From the NCBI GenBank assembly GCA_964490975.1, contig CAZBEQ010000016.1, forward strand, positions 1-64,000: a stretch of DNA of 64,000 nt, written 5' to 3'. The translations under genes and the position numbers were made by a program. The DNA is from DTU013 sp964490975 (GTDB lineage Bacteria > Bacillota > Clostridia > Acetivibrionales > DTU013). The notes under the pieces are model-generated. The model was not told the origin of the DNA. It was given only the letters and a program-made list of their open reading frames with translations, and did not search any database. This document shows, one piece after another, positions 7,224 to 17,460 of this stretch. Position 1 is the stretch's first letter. Each line of letters begins with the position of its first letter.

Positions 7224-10200
7224 ATGAAAAACTTAAAAAGAATTATGATAATAATTCTAACACTGGCTATGCTGTGTAGCATGCTACCTATGGAAACTTT
7301 TGCGCAAGATGCTGCAAAAGTGAATACTGATTTATTTGATGATGTGAAACAAACGGATTGGTATTATGATGCGGTTATGTATGCGAACCAAAATGGAATT
7401 TTCAGTGGGCTGTCAGATAATGAATTTGGCCCTGATATGAGCATGACAAGAAGTATGTATGTGACTGTTTTAGGACGTATGGCAAAAATCGACACGAGTC
7501 TTTACAAGGGCAATGGTGGATTTAGTGATGTTGATCCAAATGCCTATTATGCACCATATGTAGTATGGGCAGCACAAAACAAGCTTACCTCAGGCATTGG
7601 GGATGGTAAGTTTGGGCCTTCACTTGAAATAACTCATGAACAATTGGCAACTTTTATTGTTCGCTATTTTGATACTTACAAAATAAACTATGGATCTTCT
7701 GAACAAAACAACACAGAGCCTAAGGATTTGGCTACTGTTGCAGATTGGGCAAAGGATTCTGTTTTAAAACTTTGGAAAGCCGGGATTTTTGCAGGGGATG
7801 TAAATGGCAACTTTGATCCTAAAGGCAATGCAAAAAGAGCAGAGGTTGCGACACTTTCTGTTAGGGTTGTACCTATTATAGCTAGTGCGGCTACACCTAC
7901 AAACCCGGACCCGAAGCCGGACCCGAAGCCGGACCCGAAGCCGGACCCAGACCCAGATCCAGATCCAGATCCAGATCCAGATCCAGATCCAGACCCAGAC
8001 CCGATCATAGATCCTAATAAATTTGCAATTACTTTCGAAACAAATGGTGGGCTTCCGATTGCTACAATGCAATATGAGAAAGGCAAACCAATTAGCACCA
8101 GATTACCGGATGCGAAAAAGGATGGGGCAATATTCCTTGATTGGTACACTGACGCAGGACTTACAGATAAGTTTTACACAAGTGAAGCATTAACAGGTAA
8201 TAAAAAGCTATATGCAAAGTATGCAGAGCTTGAAAGCCGTGATAAATATGTCAACGACTCGGTTGTTTATGCCGAACAGGGTGCTGAGTTTAGCTTTACG
8301 GTAGTTTCCAAAACTCCCCTCACTGCAGAAAACGTACGTGATGGTATTAAATTGGAGGTCATTGGTGCACCTGAGAGCGTTGAACTTGAAGTTACACCGG
8401 CAGGCGATTCCTCCTATACTGTAAAGGCGAAGGACGGCTTCCGCGAGGGCAGCGCATACACCGTTTCACTTACAGACGGATTATTCTTTGCTGATATGGG
8501 TGAGGAAATTCGCAATTCCTCATTTACTATCAAAAAAGAAGAAGTTGAAGAGCTTAAAGTAAATGAAAGCATCGAGAAAGTCGATCAAGAAGAAATCACC
8601 CTCAATAATGAAGACGATCAGGGTAAAGGCACATTTACATACACAGGCAATGAAATCCAGGTTGGCGAGGTTGTCTCGATTCTCCCAACAGGTGAAACTG
8701 AACTTGAAGTAATGGATGTAACTGATGGGGAAACTGCAAAACTCGTTAAGGTAACCGACATCAAAGAAAATTCAGATGGCACAAAAACCATTACTTATGA
8801 GAAGCCGGAAGCTACTGAGGTTTTAAACCTTGGGGAAACACTTCCTTTTGATTCAAACGACTTTGAGGCAGGTTATACTGCCGACAGCACATCGTTTACA
8901 ATTGCCAAAGAAAAAGTTAATTTTGATGGCTATGAACATATTGGATTAAGTGCAGATTCAACGATTGACAAAAATGACATCGTTGTTATCTTTGGTGCTG
9001 ATGAAGCAGATGATACCGCGGTCTATGGAATGGTAACAAGTGTTGAAGAAATTGACGGAAAGTACATAGTAAACTTTATAAAAACCACCAAAGATGAAAT
9101 TGTGAGTAAAGACCAAGAGGTATATCAGCAAGAAGATGCCAATCACGATAGCCTGGCGGCTAAGGCAATTGCTGCCGGTATTCCCGAACAAATTGAAGCT
9201 CAAGTTATTGAGAGCAAATTTGCAGAGGACGCCCTAAGCTTTGCAGCCTATGCAGCCTCACAGACGGATGGTTTTAAAAGCCTGAATCTGGATGATGCTG
9301 AAGACATAATTGGCTTTGTTCCAAAAGTGGAAGTAGGAGATGGTAAATTTGATTTTGCTAACACCATCAATGGAATAGATGTACAAGTACGTATTTTGGG
9401 TAAAGGTGAAAAATTTGGCGGTTTGCGCTGCGAAGTAAAAATCAGCGGCGAGGTCGAGGTCGGTGAGACAGATGACGGCAGTGTAACTATGGACCTGTCG
9501 GCGGCATTTATACAAGAATTGAAAATTTCATATACAGCTGATGGCCATGCTGTTTGGGCATGGGCAGGGCCTATCCCTTATATCCAGGACTATCAGGCAA
9601 ATGTCAATGTAGATGTTTACAACTATACCGCTATGAGTATAGAGGCTATCATCTCTTCCAAGCAAACAGAACCATCCGGAAATGAAACCATCACAAAAAT
9701 GTTGGACATATCTGAGCAGATTCAATCACTGCTTAAAAAGTCGGAAGCAGATGACGAAACAGGTATTGCTGCGGGGGTGCAGGATCTATTTGTTCGATAT
9801 GGCGATATGCTTGAAAATGAAACAGACTATATCACTTTGGTCAACAAGGAGATTTTTGCTGCAAAAGGTAGTGTGTTATACATTATTGCCTACAATTTTT
9901 CAGCTAATTTTGTAATCAAGGCAAATATCAATGTTGCCATTGGCAGTAACTTTGAATATGAGTCCGGGACGCGTTATAACTTCTGGTTTAAAATCAAAGC
10001 AAAAGAGGCGGGCTCTTCTACTACAAGGCTTGTGGACGAGCGGTTTGACTTCCAGTTCTATATTATGGGCGAGCTTGGCCTTCGTATAGGAGTAGAGTTG
10101 GAATTTGCGGTGGGGCTGTTTGATACCGAAATTGCCAGCGTAGGCTTTGTGGCAGAGGTTGGTGTCTATACAGAGTTTTATGGCTTCTTTATTTACGAAT

Positions 10201-13200
10201 ACCAAAAAATAATTTCCACTGCTAATATCGTCACTAAAAGCAGCAATATGGCAGGCGCGATCTACCTGGAATTTGGAATTTATGTGGAAATTTCCTTTAA
10301 AGCACAGGCGCTTGCAGATACCTTTGTATATCAGCCCACACTGTTTGAAGAGAAATGGAAACTACTTGATGCAGGCGAGCGGGAATATGTATATGATTTC
10401 TCATATCAAAAGCCAAGTACTAAAGAAGAAAATTATGTAATTAAAAACAGGACAACCGCAATTCTTCCTGACAGCTATTGGAGTATGAAGTGTCTTGACC
10501 TTACAACAGGTGAGTTATATGACAATGTGCTTCCAAAGCATCGCTTTACATATTCCGTATCAAACCCGGCATTTACCTTTAATAAGGAAACAGGAAAAAT
10601 GGAGGTTAGTGTTCCGGAAAATGTGCGCTATCTTGAAACTGACCTCACCATTAAATGGGCAGGAGCTAAGCTTGCTTTCAGCAAGGGTGAGCTAAGCCGC
10701 ACCATTCATGTGGTTTGGTCAAACCTCACAGATGAGGAAATGAGCATTCGTCACAATGTACGAGTTGTGGCAAATGGAAAAACAATATGGAGTACAACTG
10801 TCGGCGAGGGTGTAGTACCTGTACTGCCAACAGAGGCGGAAATCAAGGCGCTGCTTAAGTTTGCCACATATATGGATGGCACAACTGATCTTAAATATAC
10901 AGGTGAATATAGTCATTATGGGGAACCAACACCTGCGGTTGAGGACCAGGTGTACACAGTTACTGTACCTGAAAAAGAGTACACTCTTGTAGTTAAGAAT
11001 GTTGAGAATGCAGATGGAACGAAGGAAGATAAGACTTTTGTAGCAAAATTCGGTGAAAAGTTTGATTTGACCGCTCTGTATGAGTCGGGTGCTAACAAGT
11101 CAGCTGACGACGTTATAAACGCATCTTACACCAAGTATTACAGAACAGTTTGCGATGTAGCCCCGGTAAAGGATGCAAACGGAAACGATATTCCATGGAA
11201 AACCATAGATAGTGAAATTGATACAAATTTCGCGAAAGAGTTAATTGCAGCAAATGGATATACTGCAGAATATGTAGACGATTCAGTACTTGTAAACTGC
11301 CTATTTGTCAATAACCGTGGCGTAAAGCTTGGGGAGAAGGTTGTAAAAGTAAAGAAAGATACAACTCCCGTCTTTGATTACTATACATATGCAAAAGACA
11401 TGGTGGATGGTAAGGACTATATGGTAAGGTCATGGGATAAGACGATAGGCAAGGTAACAGGAAACGAAACATATACAGGTATGTGTGTGCTCATTCTTCC
11501 TGGTAGTGAAGAATACGACATCACATTTAACACCAATGTAGAAGGCTTAACCGTTGATACCATCAGCCGTGCAAATGGTGCGTACCTGACTTTGCCACAG
11601 CCTGTTCGTGAAGGCTACTCCTTTGGCGGCTGGTACACGGATGATCAATTTACAACTGCATTTACAAGCAAAGAGATGGGCAATACAGCAATTGAATTGT
11701 TTGCAAAATGGATTGCCAATGTTTATACAGTAAACTTTGACAACAATGCAGAGGGTGCAGCGGTATCAGGTGTAGCTAATCCTATAGCAGCAACCTACGG
11801 TGCAGCTTATGGCGATAACCTTCCATTACTCTACCATCAAGGCTATAACCACATCGGTTGGAGTACAACAAAAAATGGAGCACCGGTAAGCATTGTCGAA
11901 ACAGCAAAAGGCCATACGCTCTATGCTATTTGGAAAGAAAAAATTGTTATTCCATACAATTCAAATAATTACTGGGATACAACACACCAAATGTATACCT
12001 ATAATAAGAATGAGCAACAACGCTTTGAACTGAAGGAAGGAACGAAAGGCGACCTTACTCTGATAGCTAAAGATTTCTACGTGCAGTACAAAGGGTCAAT
12101 GTTTGACGAGCCAAGAGCGTTCAAGTGGTTCCAGTTTAAAGAAGGCGAAGCAGCAAACCATGATAGATATGCCGTAATGATTTACCGTCCGGAGGATGAT
12201 GAGTACAGAATGTATAAAACAGTCATAACAGATGGACTGATGATTATGAAAGCAAAAAGAACAGACACTGTCGTAAGTGCACCGGGTGAAGTCTTGGCGG
12301 GCTCAAATAAAGGGGGGCATATTACGGTTGGACCAGCTACTGTAACTGGTACTGACATCGAGGGTGGAATTTTGCAATATGGCTCTGCAAAAAAGTCTAT
12401 GTTCGGAATTCCGGACCTCCATGACATAGAAAACTGGAGCGAGTCTCGTACTAAGGCTGACAGCCTGGTATTTGCACGTTTTATTAGCAGAAATTACTAC
12501 GATGTTATTAGTACGAAATACTCGGTGTCCCATGGCGGGACATCAAGGGACACCTCTACCATGAATGTTACGGTCAAAACAGGGAATAATGGTTCGGACT
12601 CTAAAATTTATATTCGATTGAACTATCTTGATGGAACCACGGAAGGCGATTATCAGATGGACAGCGGTAAGAACGACTTTGAACAGAATTCTGAGAGAAC
12701 CTACTCCTTTAGTGTGAACCGTGCGTGGGATATCAAGGGCTTCGACATCATAAAAGATGGTAGTGCTGCTTGGCAATGTGATGCTGTTACAGTGTCATTC
12801 CCTGACGAGGGCTACCAACTGTCCAAAATTGACATGACTGGTAATGCGGGCTACTTTAATAAGGATCAGACAAAAACGTTCAATTTTAGCACAGCTGAGC
12901 AAAACAGCACCAAACTTGAGATAGTTTCCATTAATGGCTTTACTACCGGTTTGCCAAGTGAGATAAAGTTAAGCAGTGTAACAGAAGACACGATTAAATA
13001 CTCATTCGATGGCGTAGTGTCTATAGGAGGTAGTAAACCAAGAACATACAATGGCTACTCGAGAACTAGCATTTCACCTATGATTTCATTGAGCTTAACG
13101 GATACTCCAAGGAATGGTCAGTATTCTGACTATTACAATGCTATAACATACTCCAACTATGATATTACCATTAACAAAGCAAAGCTATTGGAGATAATGG

Positions 13201-13310
13201 AGAAGCATGAACAGGACGAAATGGAGATAGAGATAAAATACTCATTTAATCCTGAGATAACAAATATTAACAGTGATGACTTCACAAGAGTGATTCGTGT
13301 AGTAAAGTAA
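7224..13310 (+). CDS. Giant SLH-domain surface protein with Listeria-Bacteroides repeats
   Basis: A secreted protein of about 2028 residues. It has a signal peptide (residues 1-27, cut near ETFA-QDA), three SLH domains (about 38-87, 99-149 and 168-215) that would anchor it to pyruvylated cell-wall polymer, then a Pro-Asp/Lys linker (225-258). A Listeria-Bacteroides (Flg_new/InlB B-type) repeat follows (from about 262, ending KLYAKYAE), then a long region without recognised domains. Two more such repeats lie in the C-terminal third (FGGWYTDDQF and HTLYAIWKEK motifs). It is probably a cell-surface adhesin or structural protein. The start is ATG 7224 with GGAGG at 7213-7217; an upstream in-frame ATG at 7083 would hide the signal peptide. 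The divergent two-component pair may control it. Confidence 0.9.
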   Translation: MKNLKRIMIIILTLAMLCSMLPMETFAQDAAKVNTDLFDDVKQTDWYYDAVMYANQNGIFSGLSDNEFGPDMSMTRSMYVTVLGRMAKIDTSLYKGNGGFSDVDPNAYYAPYVVWAAQNKLTSGIGDGKFGPSLEITHEQLATFIVRYFDTYKINYGSSEQNNTEPKDLATVADWAKDSVLKLWKAGIFAGDVNGNFDPKGNAKRAEVATLSVRVVPIIASAATPTNPDPKPDPKPDPKPDPDPDPDPDPDPDPDPDPDPIIDPNKFAITFETNGGLPIATMQYEKGKPISTRLPDAKKDGAIFLDWYTDAGLTDKFYTSEALTGNKKLYAKYAELESRDKYVNDSVVYAEQGAEFSFTVVSKTPLTAENVRDGIKLEVIGAPESVELEVTPAGDSSYTVKAKDGFREGSAYTVSLTDGLFFADMGEEIRNSSFTIKKEEVEELKVNESIEKVDQEEITLNNEDDQGKGTFTYTGNEIQVGEVVSILPTGETELEVMDVTDGETAKLVKVTDIKENSDGTKTITYEKPEATEVLNLGETLPFDSNDFEAGYTADSTSFTIAKEKVNFDGYEHIGLSADSTIDKNDIVVIFGADEADDTAVYGMVTSVEEIDGKYIVNFIKTTKDEIVSKDQEVYQQEDANHDSLAAKAIAAGIPEQIEAQVIESKFAEDALSFAAYAASQTDGFKSLNLDDAEDIIGFVPKVEVGDGKFDFANTINGIDVQVRILGKGEKFGGLRCEVKISGEVEVGETDDGSVTMDLSAAFIQELKISYTADGHAVWAWAGPIPYIQDYQANVNVDVYNYTAMSIEAIISSKQTEPSGNETITKMLDISEQIQSLLKKSEADDETGIAAGVQDLFVRYGDMLENETDYITLVNKEIFAAKGSVLYIIAYNFSANFVIKANINVAIGSNFEYESGTRYNFWFKIKAKEAGSSTTRLVDERFDFQFYIMGELGLRIGVELEFAVGLFDTEIASVGFVAEVGVYTEFYGFFIYEYQKIISTANIVTKSSNMAGAIYLEFGIYVEISFKAQALADTFVYQPTLFEEKWKLLDAGEREYVYDFSYQKPSTKEENYVIKNRTTAILPDSYWSMKCLDLTTGELYDNVLPKHRFTYSVSNPAFTFNKETGKMEVSVPENVRYLETDLTIKWAGAKLAFSKGELSRTIHVVWSNLTDEEMSIRHNVRVVANGKTIWSTTVGEGVVPVLPTEAEIKALLKFATYMDGTTDLKYTGEYSHYGEPTPAVEDQVYTVTVPEKEYTLVVKNVENADGTKEDKTFVAKFGEKFDLTALYESGANKSADDVINASYTKYYRTVCDVAPVKDANGNDIPWKTIDSEIDTNFAKELIAANGYTAEYVDDSVLVNCLFVNNRGVKLGEKVVKVKKDTTPVFDYYTYAKDMVDGKDYMVRSWDKTIGKVTGNETYTGMCVLILPGSEEYDITFNTNVEGLTVDTISRANGAYLTLPQPVREGYSFGGWYTDDQFTTAFTSKEMGNTAIELFAKWIANVYTVNFDNNAEGAAVSGVANPIAATYGAAYGDNLPLLYHQGYNHIGWSTTKNGAPVSIVETAKGHTLYAIWKEKIVIPYNSNNYWDTTHQMYTYNKNEQQRFELKEGTKGDLTLIAKDFYVQYKGSMFDEPRAFKWFQFKEGEAANHDRYAVMIYRPEDDEYRMYKTVITDGLMIMKAKRTDTVVSAPGEVLAGSNKGGHITVGPATVTGTDIEGGILQYGSAKKSMFGIPDLHDIENWSESRTKADSLVFARFISRNYYDVISTKYSVSHGGTSRDTSTMNVTVKTGNNGSDSKIYIRLNYLDGTTEGDYQMDSGKNDFEQNSERTYSFSVNRAWDIKGFDIIKDGSAAWQCDAVTVSFPDEGYQLSKIDMTGNAGYFNKDQTKTFNFSTAEQNSTKLEIVSINGFTTGLPSEIKLSSVTEDTIKYSFDGVVSIGGSKPRTYNGYSRTSISPMISLSLTDTPRNGQYSDYYNAITYSNYDITINKAKLLEIMEKHEQDEMEIEIKYSFNPEITNINSDDFTRVIRVVK

Positions 13311-13342
13311 GGTCCGGTATGAGTTGATTAGTAGCCTTAGCT

Positions 13343-13387
13343 ATAACGTAAAAAGGACTGCCAAAATGGCAGCCCTTTTTACGTTAT
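13343..13387 (+). terminator. Intrinsic terminator after the SLH protein gene
   Basis: A long near-perfect inverted repeat: ATAACGT at 13343-13349 pairs with ACGTTAT at 13381-13387, the intermediate AAAAAGG/CCTTTTT arms pair, and CTGCC/GGCAG closes a small AAAAT loop. The T-run lies in the 3' arm. It sits about 30 nt after the stop codon of the SLH gene. Confidence 0.85.
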
Positions 13388-13668
13388 CAGCGCTCACTAT
13401 AAAACATCGGATATTACATTCCAAAAAACGCAAAAGCCCGATCACAACATCATATCCCAACTCCGCAGCGGACGTCTGACAGATGTTGAGTAAAATATCA
13501 AGTAATGAGTTGAATTTAACTCAGTGAAGTGGTATTCTAATACTGATTGCTTAACACAATTGAGGCTTTTACTGTATTATTGAATCAAATATCAATGAAA
13601 GAAGATATCTCGCCACACATTACTGGCTTTTTTACTCACCAATTGATTTAGAGACAGCCCCTTTATTA
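13388..13668. other. Intergenic region, nothing recognised
   Basis: About 280 bases of AT-rich sequence with no convincing open frame, RNA structure or repeat that I can identify. It should contain the promoter of the following membrane protein gene, but I could not pick one with confidence. Confidence 0.5.
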
Positions 13669-14487
13669 TTGAACACCTCGTTGTTTTTTATATTAATTGT
13701 AATTATAATGAAAATCAAAGACCTGAAATATGCAGGGGGTGCTAATATTAAGAACTTTCACGGGAACCGGGGTATTGGACTATGCCTGATTATTAGTTCG
13801 GCAGCATTGTACAGCATTCAATTTTTCATATTCAATTCCCCAAGAGATACATTCTTTTACCTTTTTCAGGATCTGGCCTTTGTCCCGCTTCAGGTAATCA
13901 TTGTCACTCTCGTTCTGGATAAGCTGCTGACTGCGAAGGAAAAAAAAGAAAAACTTCTGAAGTTGAATAACGTAATAAGTGCGTATTTTAGTGAAATTGG
14001 CACTGAAACGATCTCTCGTATGTCTGGGTCTATTGTAAATCTATCTGACTTGCAGACTTATCTAAGAGTTGATTCGGGATGGAATGAAGCTGAATTCAGA
14101 AGGTCAGCGGACATGGTAAAGGACTTTGAATTCCAGGGGGAGTGCACCTCAGGTCAACTCATATTATTGAGGGAGTTTCTGCATGTAAATAAACCTCATT
14201 TGCTGCGCATGTTTGATAATCCAAATCTATTGGAACATGATGCTTTTACAGAAATGCTTTGGTCGGTGCTGCATGTCTCTCAGGAACTGGAATCCAGGGA
14301 AAGCCTGGAGGGGTTGCCTGAAAATGATATGGCCCATTTGTCAAACGACATCATAAGAGCATATCGCTTTCTTATAATTGAATGGTTATGTTACATGAAG
14401 TACCTGAAAAAAGACTATCCATATCTATTTTCACTTGCAGCAAGGAAAAATCCATTTGAAGGCAAGAGTTCTGTAATTATAGAATGA
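13669..14487 (+). CDS. Conserved-type membrane protein of unknown function
   Basis: A 272-residue protein that I cannot assign to a named family. It has a short hydrophobic N-terminus, two transmembrane segments (about residues 35-53 and 62-85) and a long, largely helical soluble domain ending in YLFSLAARKNPFEGK. Proteins with this plan (two helices followed by an acidic helical cytoplasmic domain and a terminal YLFSLA-R-NPF motif) are familiar as hypothetical proteins in Firmicutes. The start is uncertain: TTG 13669 gives the full length, while ATG 13708 would remove the first 13 residues. No neighbour suggests a role. Confidence 0.65.
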   Translation: MNTSLFFILIVIIMKIKDLKYAGGANIKNFHGNRGIGLCLIISSAALYSIQFFIFNSPRDTFFYLFQDLAFVPLQVIIVTLVLDKLLTAKEKKEKLLKLNNVISAYFSEIGTETISRMSGSIVNLSDLQTYLRVDSGWNEAEFRRSADMVKDFEFQGECTSGQLILLREFLHVNKPHLLRMFDNPNLLEHDAFTEMLWSVLHVSQELESRESLEGLPENDMAHLSNDIIRAYRFLIIEWLCYMKYLKKDYPYLFSLAARKNPFEGKSSVIIE

Positions 14488-14496
14488 CCATAATAA

Positions 14497-14670
14497 GAAA
14501 TTGCAAATTATGACGATTATGCCGGCTTGGTAGTTGATGGAGATGGAAACGCAGTAATCACAGGGTTGACAAATATTACAGCTTCTTCAAAGGTTAGGGT
14601 ACGGTCGATGGAAATATCAACATATCTGGCGGGGCCGCCAAAGGTGATCAGCTTAACAGCAGCAGAATAA
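14497..14670 (+). pseudogene. C-terminal fragment of a probable surface protein
   Basis: An open frame of 57 codons with no start contains the stretch DYAGLVVDGDGNAVITGLTN, which resembles a short beta-strand repeat of an extracellular protein, and ends LAGPPKVISLTAAE before a TAA at 14668-14670. The rest of the gene is gone. The similar small fragment at 18220-18333 suggests that surface-protein genes have been deleted around here. Family assignment is uncertain. Confidence 0.35.
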
Positions 14671-14710
14671 TACTTAATCCGTTATATCTATTCCAAGGTG
14701 TAACACATAA

Positions 14711-14757
14711 GACCACTCTGTATCCAATATACTAATTCAACTAGAAGCAGAGTGGTC
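14711..14757. terminator. Inverted repeat, probable terminator
   Basis: GACCACTCTG (14711-14720) and CAGAGTGGTC (14748-14757) form a perfect 10-bp stem around a 27-nt loop, followed on the plus strand by AGTTTATTT. It lies just downstream of the stop codon of the minus-strand NTF2-like gene and may terminate in both directions, although the loop is long. Confidence 0.5.
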
Positions 14758-14774
14758 AGTTTATTTACCCAGCC

Positions 14775-15764
14775 TCAAGTCTGTGGTTTGCGGCCTACTC
14801 CTTTTGGGAATTCACTGACAAAGTTTATCTGCATGGCTTCTTCCTTGGATATTGGAGTCTTTGTCCAGTCTATGGTTTTCTCATAGCCTGCGTAGTCGCT
14901 TATGCGGATGGCGCACAAAAGCCCGTCTTCTCCGCGTTCATAAGCTGAAATGCCTGAAAGTGCTACACGTGATAACTCCTTTTGACCTTGTTCTGAAACG
15001 ATGTGGACCCATTCAATGATCGCTGTAACATTGTCATCTGTTATTGTCTCGTAACGCATACCGACACACCTTGGTATGTAGCTGTTCATATGTTCAAATA
15101 TCCTGCGAAGCTCTTCACGGCTGAGATCCTTATAACAAACATCCTTTATGGGCTCATAGCCGCCGAATATGCAGCCCTCTCCCATGACACCCATTATTCT
15201 GTCCACATCGACGCCCGGCACATGATGAAGTGCTTCATAATACTCACGCATAGCTCCGGAAAGCAGACCCGGATCACCCATTTCAAGATGCGCGGAAGAA
15301 AACATAGGTTTACGATAGGCTGTAAGCTCAGGGACATATGTACAATGACAATACAGGCGAACTTCGTCAAGCTTGTCTGCGGTACGAAGCTCTCCGACGA
15401 TGAACATCGGTACCTGGTTAATTTCACCGTCAACTACAAAATTAATGACAGCTTCAGTAATAGAGCGTCCGTTGGCTCTTGTCTGAATAACGGGCTGTAC
15501 GCTTGCGCTTTGTGCGTGGAAGGTGGCAAGCCACCCCTGAGTGAATCTGCGTATTTCGGAAATTCCCTCAAAACGACCATGAGGTGCATCAACAACGCAA
15601 GGGACATTTCCAAACAGCTTCTTTTCGCAAAAATATCCGGCAGCCTCATCCGCTAATTCGTTGCAGACGGCGTTCATAAATCTCAATTCGGGGGAATTCG
15701 CATTAATTATGCGTCCCGGTTTTGTGTGAAGCTTTGCCAAAGAGCACTCTTGTCTGATTTTCAT
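14775..15764 (-). CDS. Tandem SnoaL/NTF2-like domain protein
   Basis: A 329-residue protein that appears to hold two NTF2-like (SnoaL) alpha+beta barrel domains: the first about residues 25-160 (GRFEGISEIRRFTQGWLATF), the second about 185-300 (EYYEALHHVPGVDVDRIMG and EWVHIVSEQGQKELSRVALS). NTF2-like domains bind small hydrophobic ligands or act as isomerases, hydratases or cyclases, so no specific function is claimed. There is no signal peptide, so it is probably cytoplasmic. It is transcribed divergently from the DEAD-box helicase, with 167 bases between the two starts. Confidence 0.65.
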   Translation of the reverse strand: MKIRQECSLAKLHTKPGRIINANSPELRFMNAVCNELADEAAGYFCEKKLFGNVPCVVDAPHGRFEGISEIRRFTQGWLATFHAQSASVQPVIQTRANGRSITEAVINFVVDGEINQVPMFIVGELRTADKLDEVRLYCHCTYVPELTAYRKPMFSSAHLEMGDPGLLSGAMREYYEALHHVPGVDVDRIMGVMGEGCIFGGYEPIKDVCYKDLSREELRRIFEHMNSYIPRCVGMRYETITDDNVTAIIEWVHIVSEQGQKELSRVALSGISAYERGEDGLLCAIRISDYAGYEKTIDWTKTPISKEEAMQINFVSEFPKGVGRKPQT

Positions 15765-15931
15765 GATATTTTTCCTTCCGCTTTCATTGTAATTGGAAAT
15801 GTGGTCATAATACTTCTTGAACCAATACCATTATACCAGAGAATGGTTTGTTTAAATCACTGTATATACAAATGATTTGGATAGTTGTGATACAATAATG
15901 TAATAGATATAGGTGGAAAGAGAGATTACTA

Positions 15932-17443
15932 ATGAACAACGAAAAATTTGAGGATTACCGGCTGGATGATGCGCTATTGAGATCGCTCAGCCTATTGAAT
16001 TATAGTGAGCCGACAGAAGTCCAGAAGCTGGTGATACCGGCTATTCTGGAGAATAAGGATATCATCGTCAAGTCGCAGACCGGAAGCGGAAAGACGGCGG
16101 CATTTGCCGTACCCATTTGTCAGCTGGCAGATTGGGATGATAACAAGCCGCAGGCTTTAGTGCTTGCGCCTACCAGAGAGCTCGCCATCCAGGTAAGGGA
16201 AGAAATATTTCATATAGGCAGATTCAAAAGGCTGAAAGCAGCGGCAGTTTTTGGCAAGGCCCCTTTCGACAGCCAGGCAAAGGAGCTTAAGCAGAAAATG
16301 CATGTAGTTGTAGGAACGCCCGGCCGCATTATTGATCACCTCGAAAGAGGAACCTTTGACACTTCAAACATAAAATTTTTTGTGATAGATGAAGCGGATA
16401 AAATGCTCCAAATGGGATTCATAGAGCAAATAGAGACCATTATTGCAAGGCTGCCGGGTGAACGTGTAACGATACTGTTATCTGCGACGATGCCCAAAGA
16501 TATTAAGACATTGTGCGATAAATACATGAACCATCCGCTGCAGGTCGAGGTGGAAGAACATGATCGGGCAGTGGACAGGATCCTTCAGGAAATATATCAA
16601 GCAGAGCAAACAGAAAAAATTGAATTGCTAAAAGATATCACCATAATAGAAAATCCGGACAGCTGCATAATTTTTTGCAATACAAAGCAACTGGTTGATG
16701 AGGTTTTCGGGGAACTGCAAAGCCTGCAGTATTCTTGTGAGAAAATTCATGGCGGCATGGAACAGCGCGATCGGTTCAGAGTCATGGAGGATTTCAGAAA
16801 AGGCCGTTTTCGCTATCTTGTTGCGACAGATGTGGCAGCAAGAGGGATAGACATAGAAAATATTACACTTGTCATCAATTACGATGTACCACAGGACACC
16901 GAAAACTATGTCCATAGGATCGGAAGAACCGGACGGATCGGAAATACAGGCAGGGCTATCACCTTTGCGGCAAAGAATGAGAACATTTATTTGCAGGAGA
17001 TACAGCGGTTTATTGGCAAGGAGGTCCCAGTCAGGCAGAGGCCGGATAAGGAAACAGTTGAGCGATCCAAACATGAATTTCTCGAGAAGACGGCCGCAAG
17101 GCCTGAAACCAAAGAATCAAAGGGCGCGCAGCTTAGCCGGGATATTATGAAATTGCACATCAATGCCGGCAAAAAAACAAAAATGCGGCCTGTGGATATA
17201 GTAGGCACCCTATGCAATATTGAGGGTATGACGGCAGAAGATATTGGCATTATCAATGTAATGGATGTTTCTACTTTTGTTGAGATTCTGAATAACAAGG
17301 GAGATATGGTGTTGAGCAAATTGCAGAAAACACCGATCAAAGGCAGACTTCGCTCAGTCAGCAAAGTTGAAAATGAAAACCTGGCGAAAAGATTTCAACC
17401 GAATAGATTTCAACCGAATAGATTTCAGCCGAAAAGATTTTAG
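15932..17443 (+). CDS. dbpA: DEAD-box ATP-dependent RNA helicase (DbpA type)
   Basis: A 503-residue helicase with all core motifs: Walker A QTGSGKTAAF, PTRELAIQ, TPGRI, DEAD box in VIDEADKML, SATMP, VATDVAARGID and HRIGRTGR. A DbpA/YxiN-type RNA-binding domain follows (about residues 410-475, KMRPVDIVGTLCN and FVEILNNKGDMVL), which in studied members recognises hairpin 92 of 23S rRNA during large-subunit assembly. The last residues are three tandem copies of an RFQPN/K unit encoded by 15-bp repeats. It is followed 17 nt later by mnmD, so the two RNA-related genes probably form an operon. GGTGG and AGAGAG lie before the ATG. Confidence 0.92.
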   Translation: MNNEKFEDYRLDDALLRSLSLLNYSEPTEVQKLVIPAILENKDIIVKSQTGSGKTAAFAVPICQLADWDDNKPQALVLAPTRELAIQVREEIFHIGRFKRLKAAAVFGKAPFDSQAKELKQKMHVVVGTPGRIIDHLERGTFDTSNIKFFVIDEADKMLQMGFIEQIETIIARLPGERVTILLSATMPKDIKTLCDKYMNHPLQVEVEEHDRAVDRILQEIYQAEQTEKIELLKDITIIENPDSCIIFCNTKQLVDEVFGELQSLQYSCEKIHGGMEQRDRFRVMEDFRKGRFRYLVATDVAARGIDIENITLVINYDVPQDTENYVHRIGRTGRIGNTGRAITFAAKNENIYLQEIQRFIGKEVPVRQRPDKETVERSKHEFLEKTAARPETKESKGAQLSRDIMKLHINAGKKTKMRPVDIVGTLCNIEGMTAEDIGIINVMDVSTFVEILNNKGDMVLSKLQKTPIKGRLRSVSKVENENLAKRFQPNRFQPNRFQPKRF

Positions 17444-17460
17444 CCGGAATGGGGTAAAAG

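Noticed and set aside
7688..8149. A minus-strand frame rich in Gly-Ser and a second one rich in Trp-Ile/Val repeats.
   Set aside because: These are shadows of the Pro-Asp linker repeats of the SLH protein gene.
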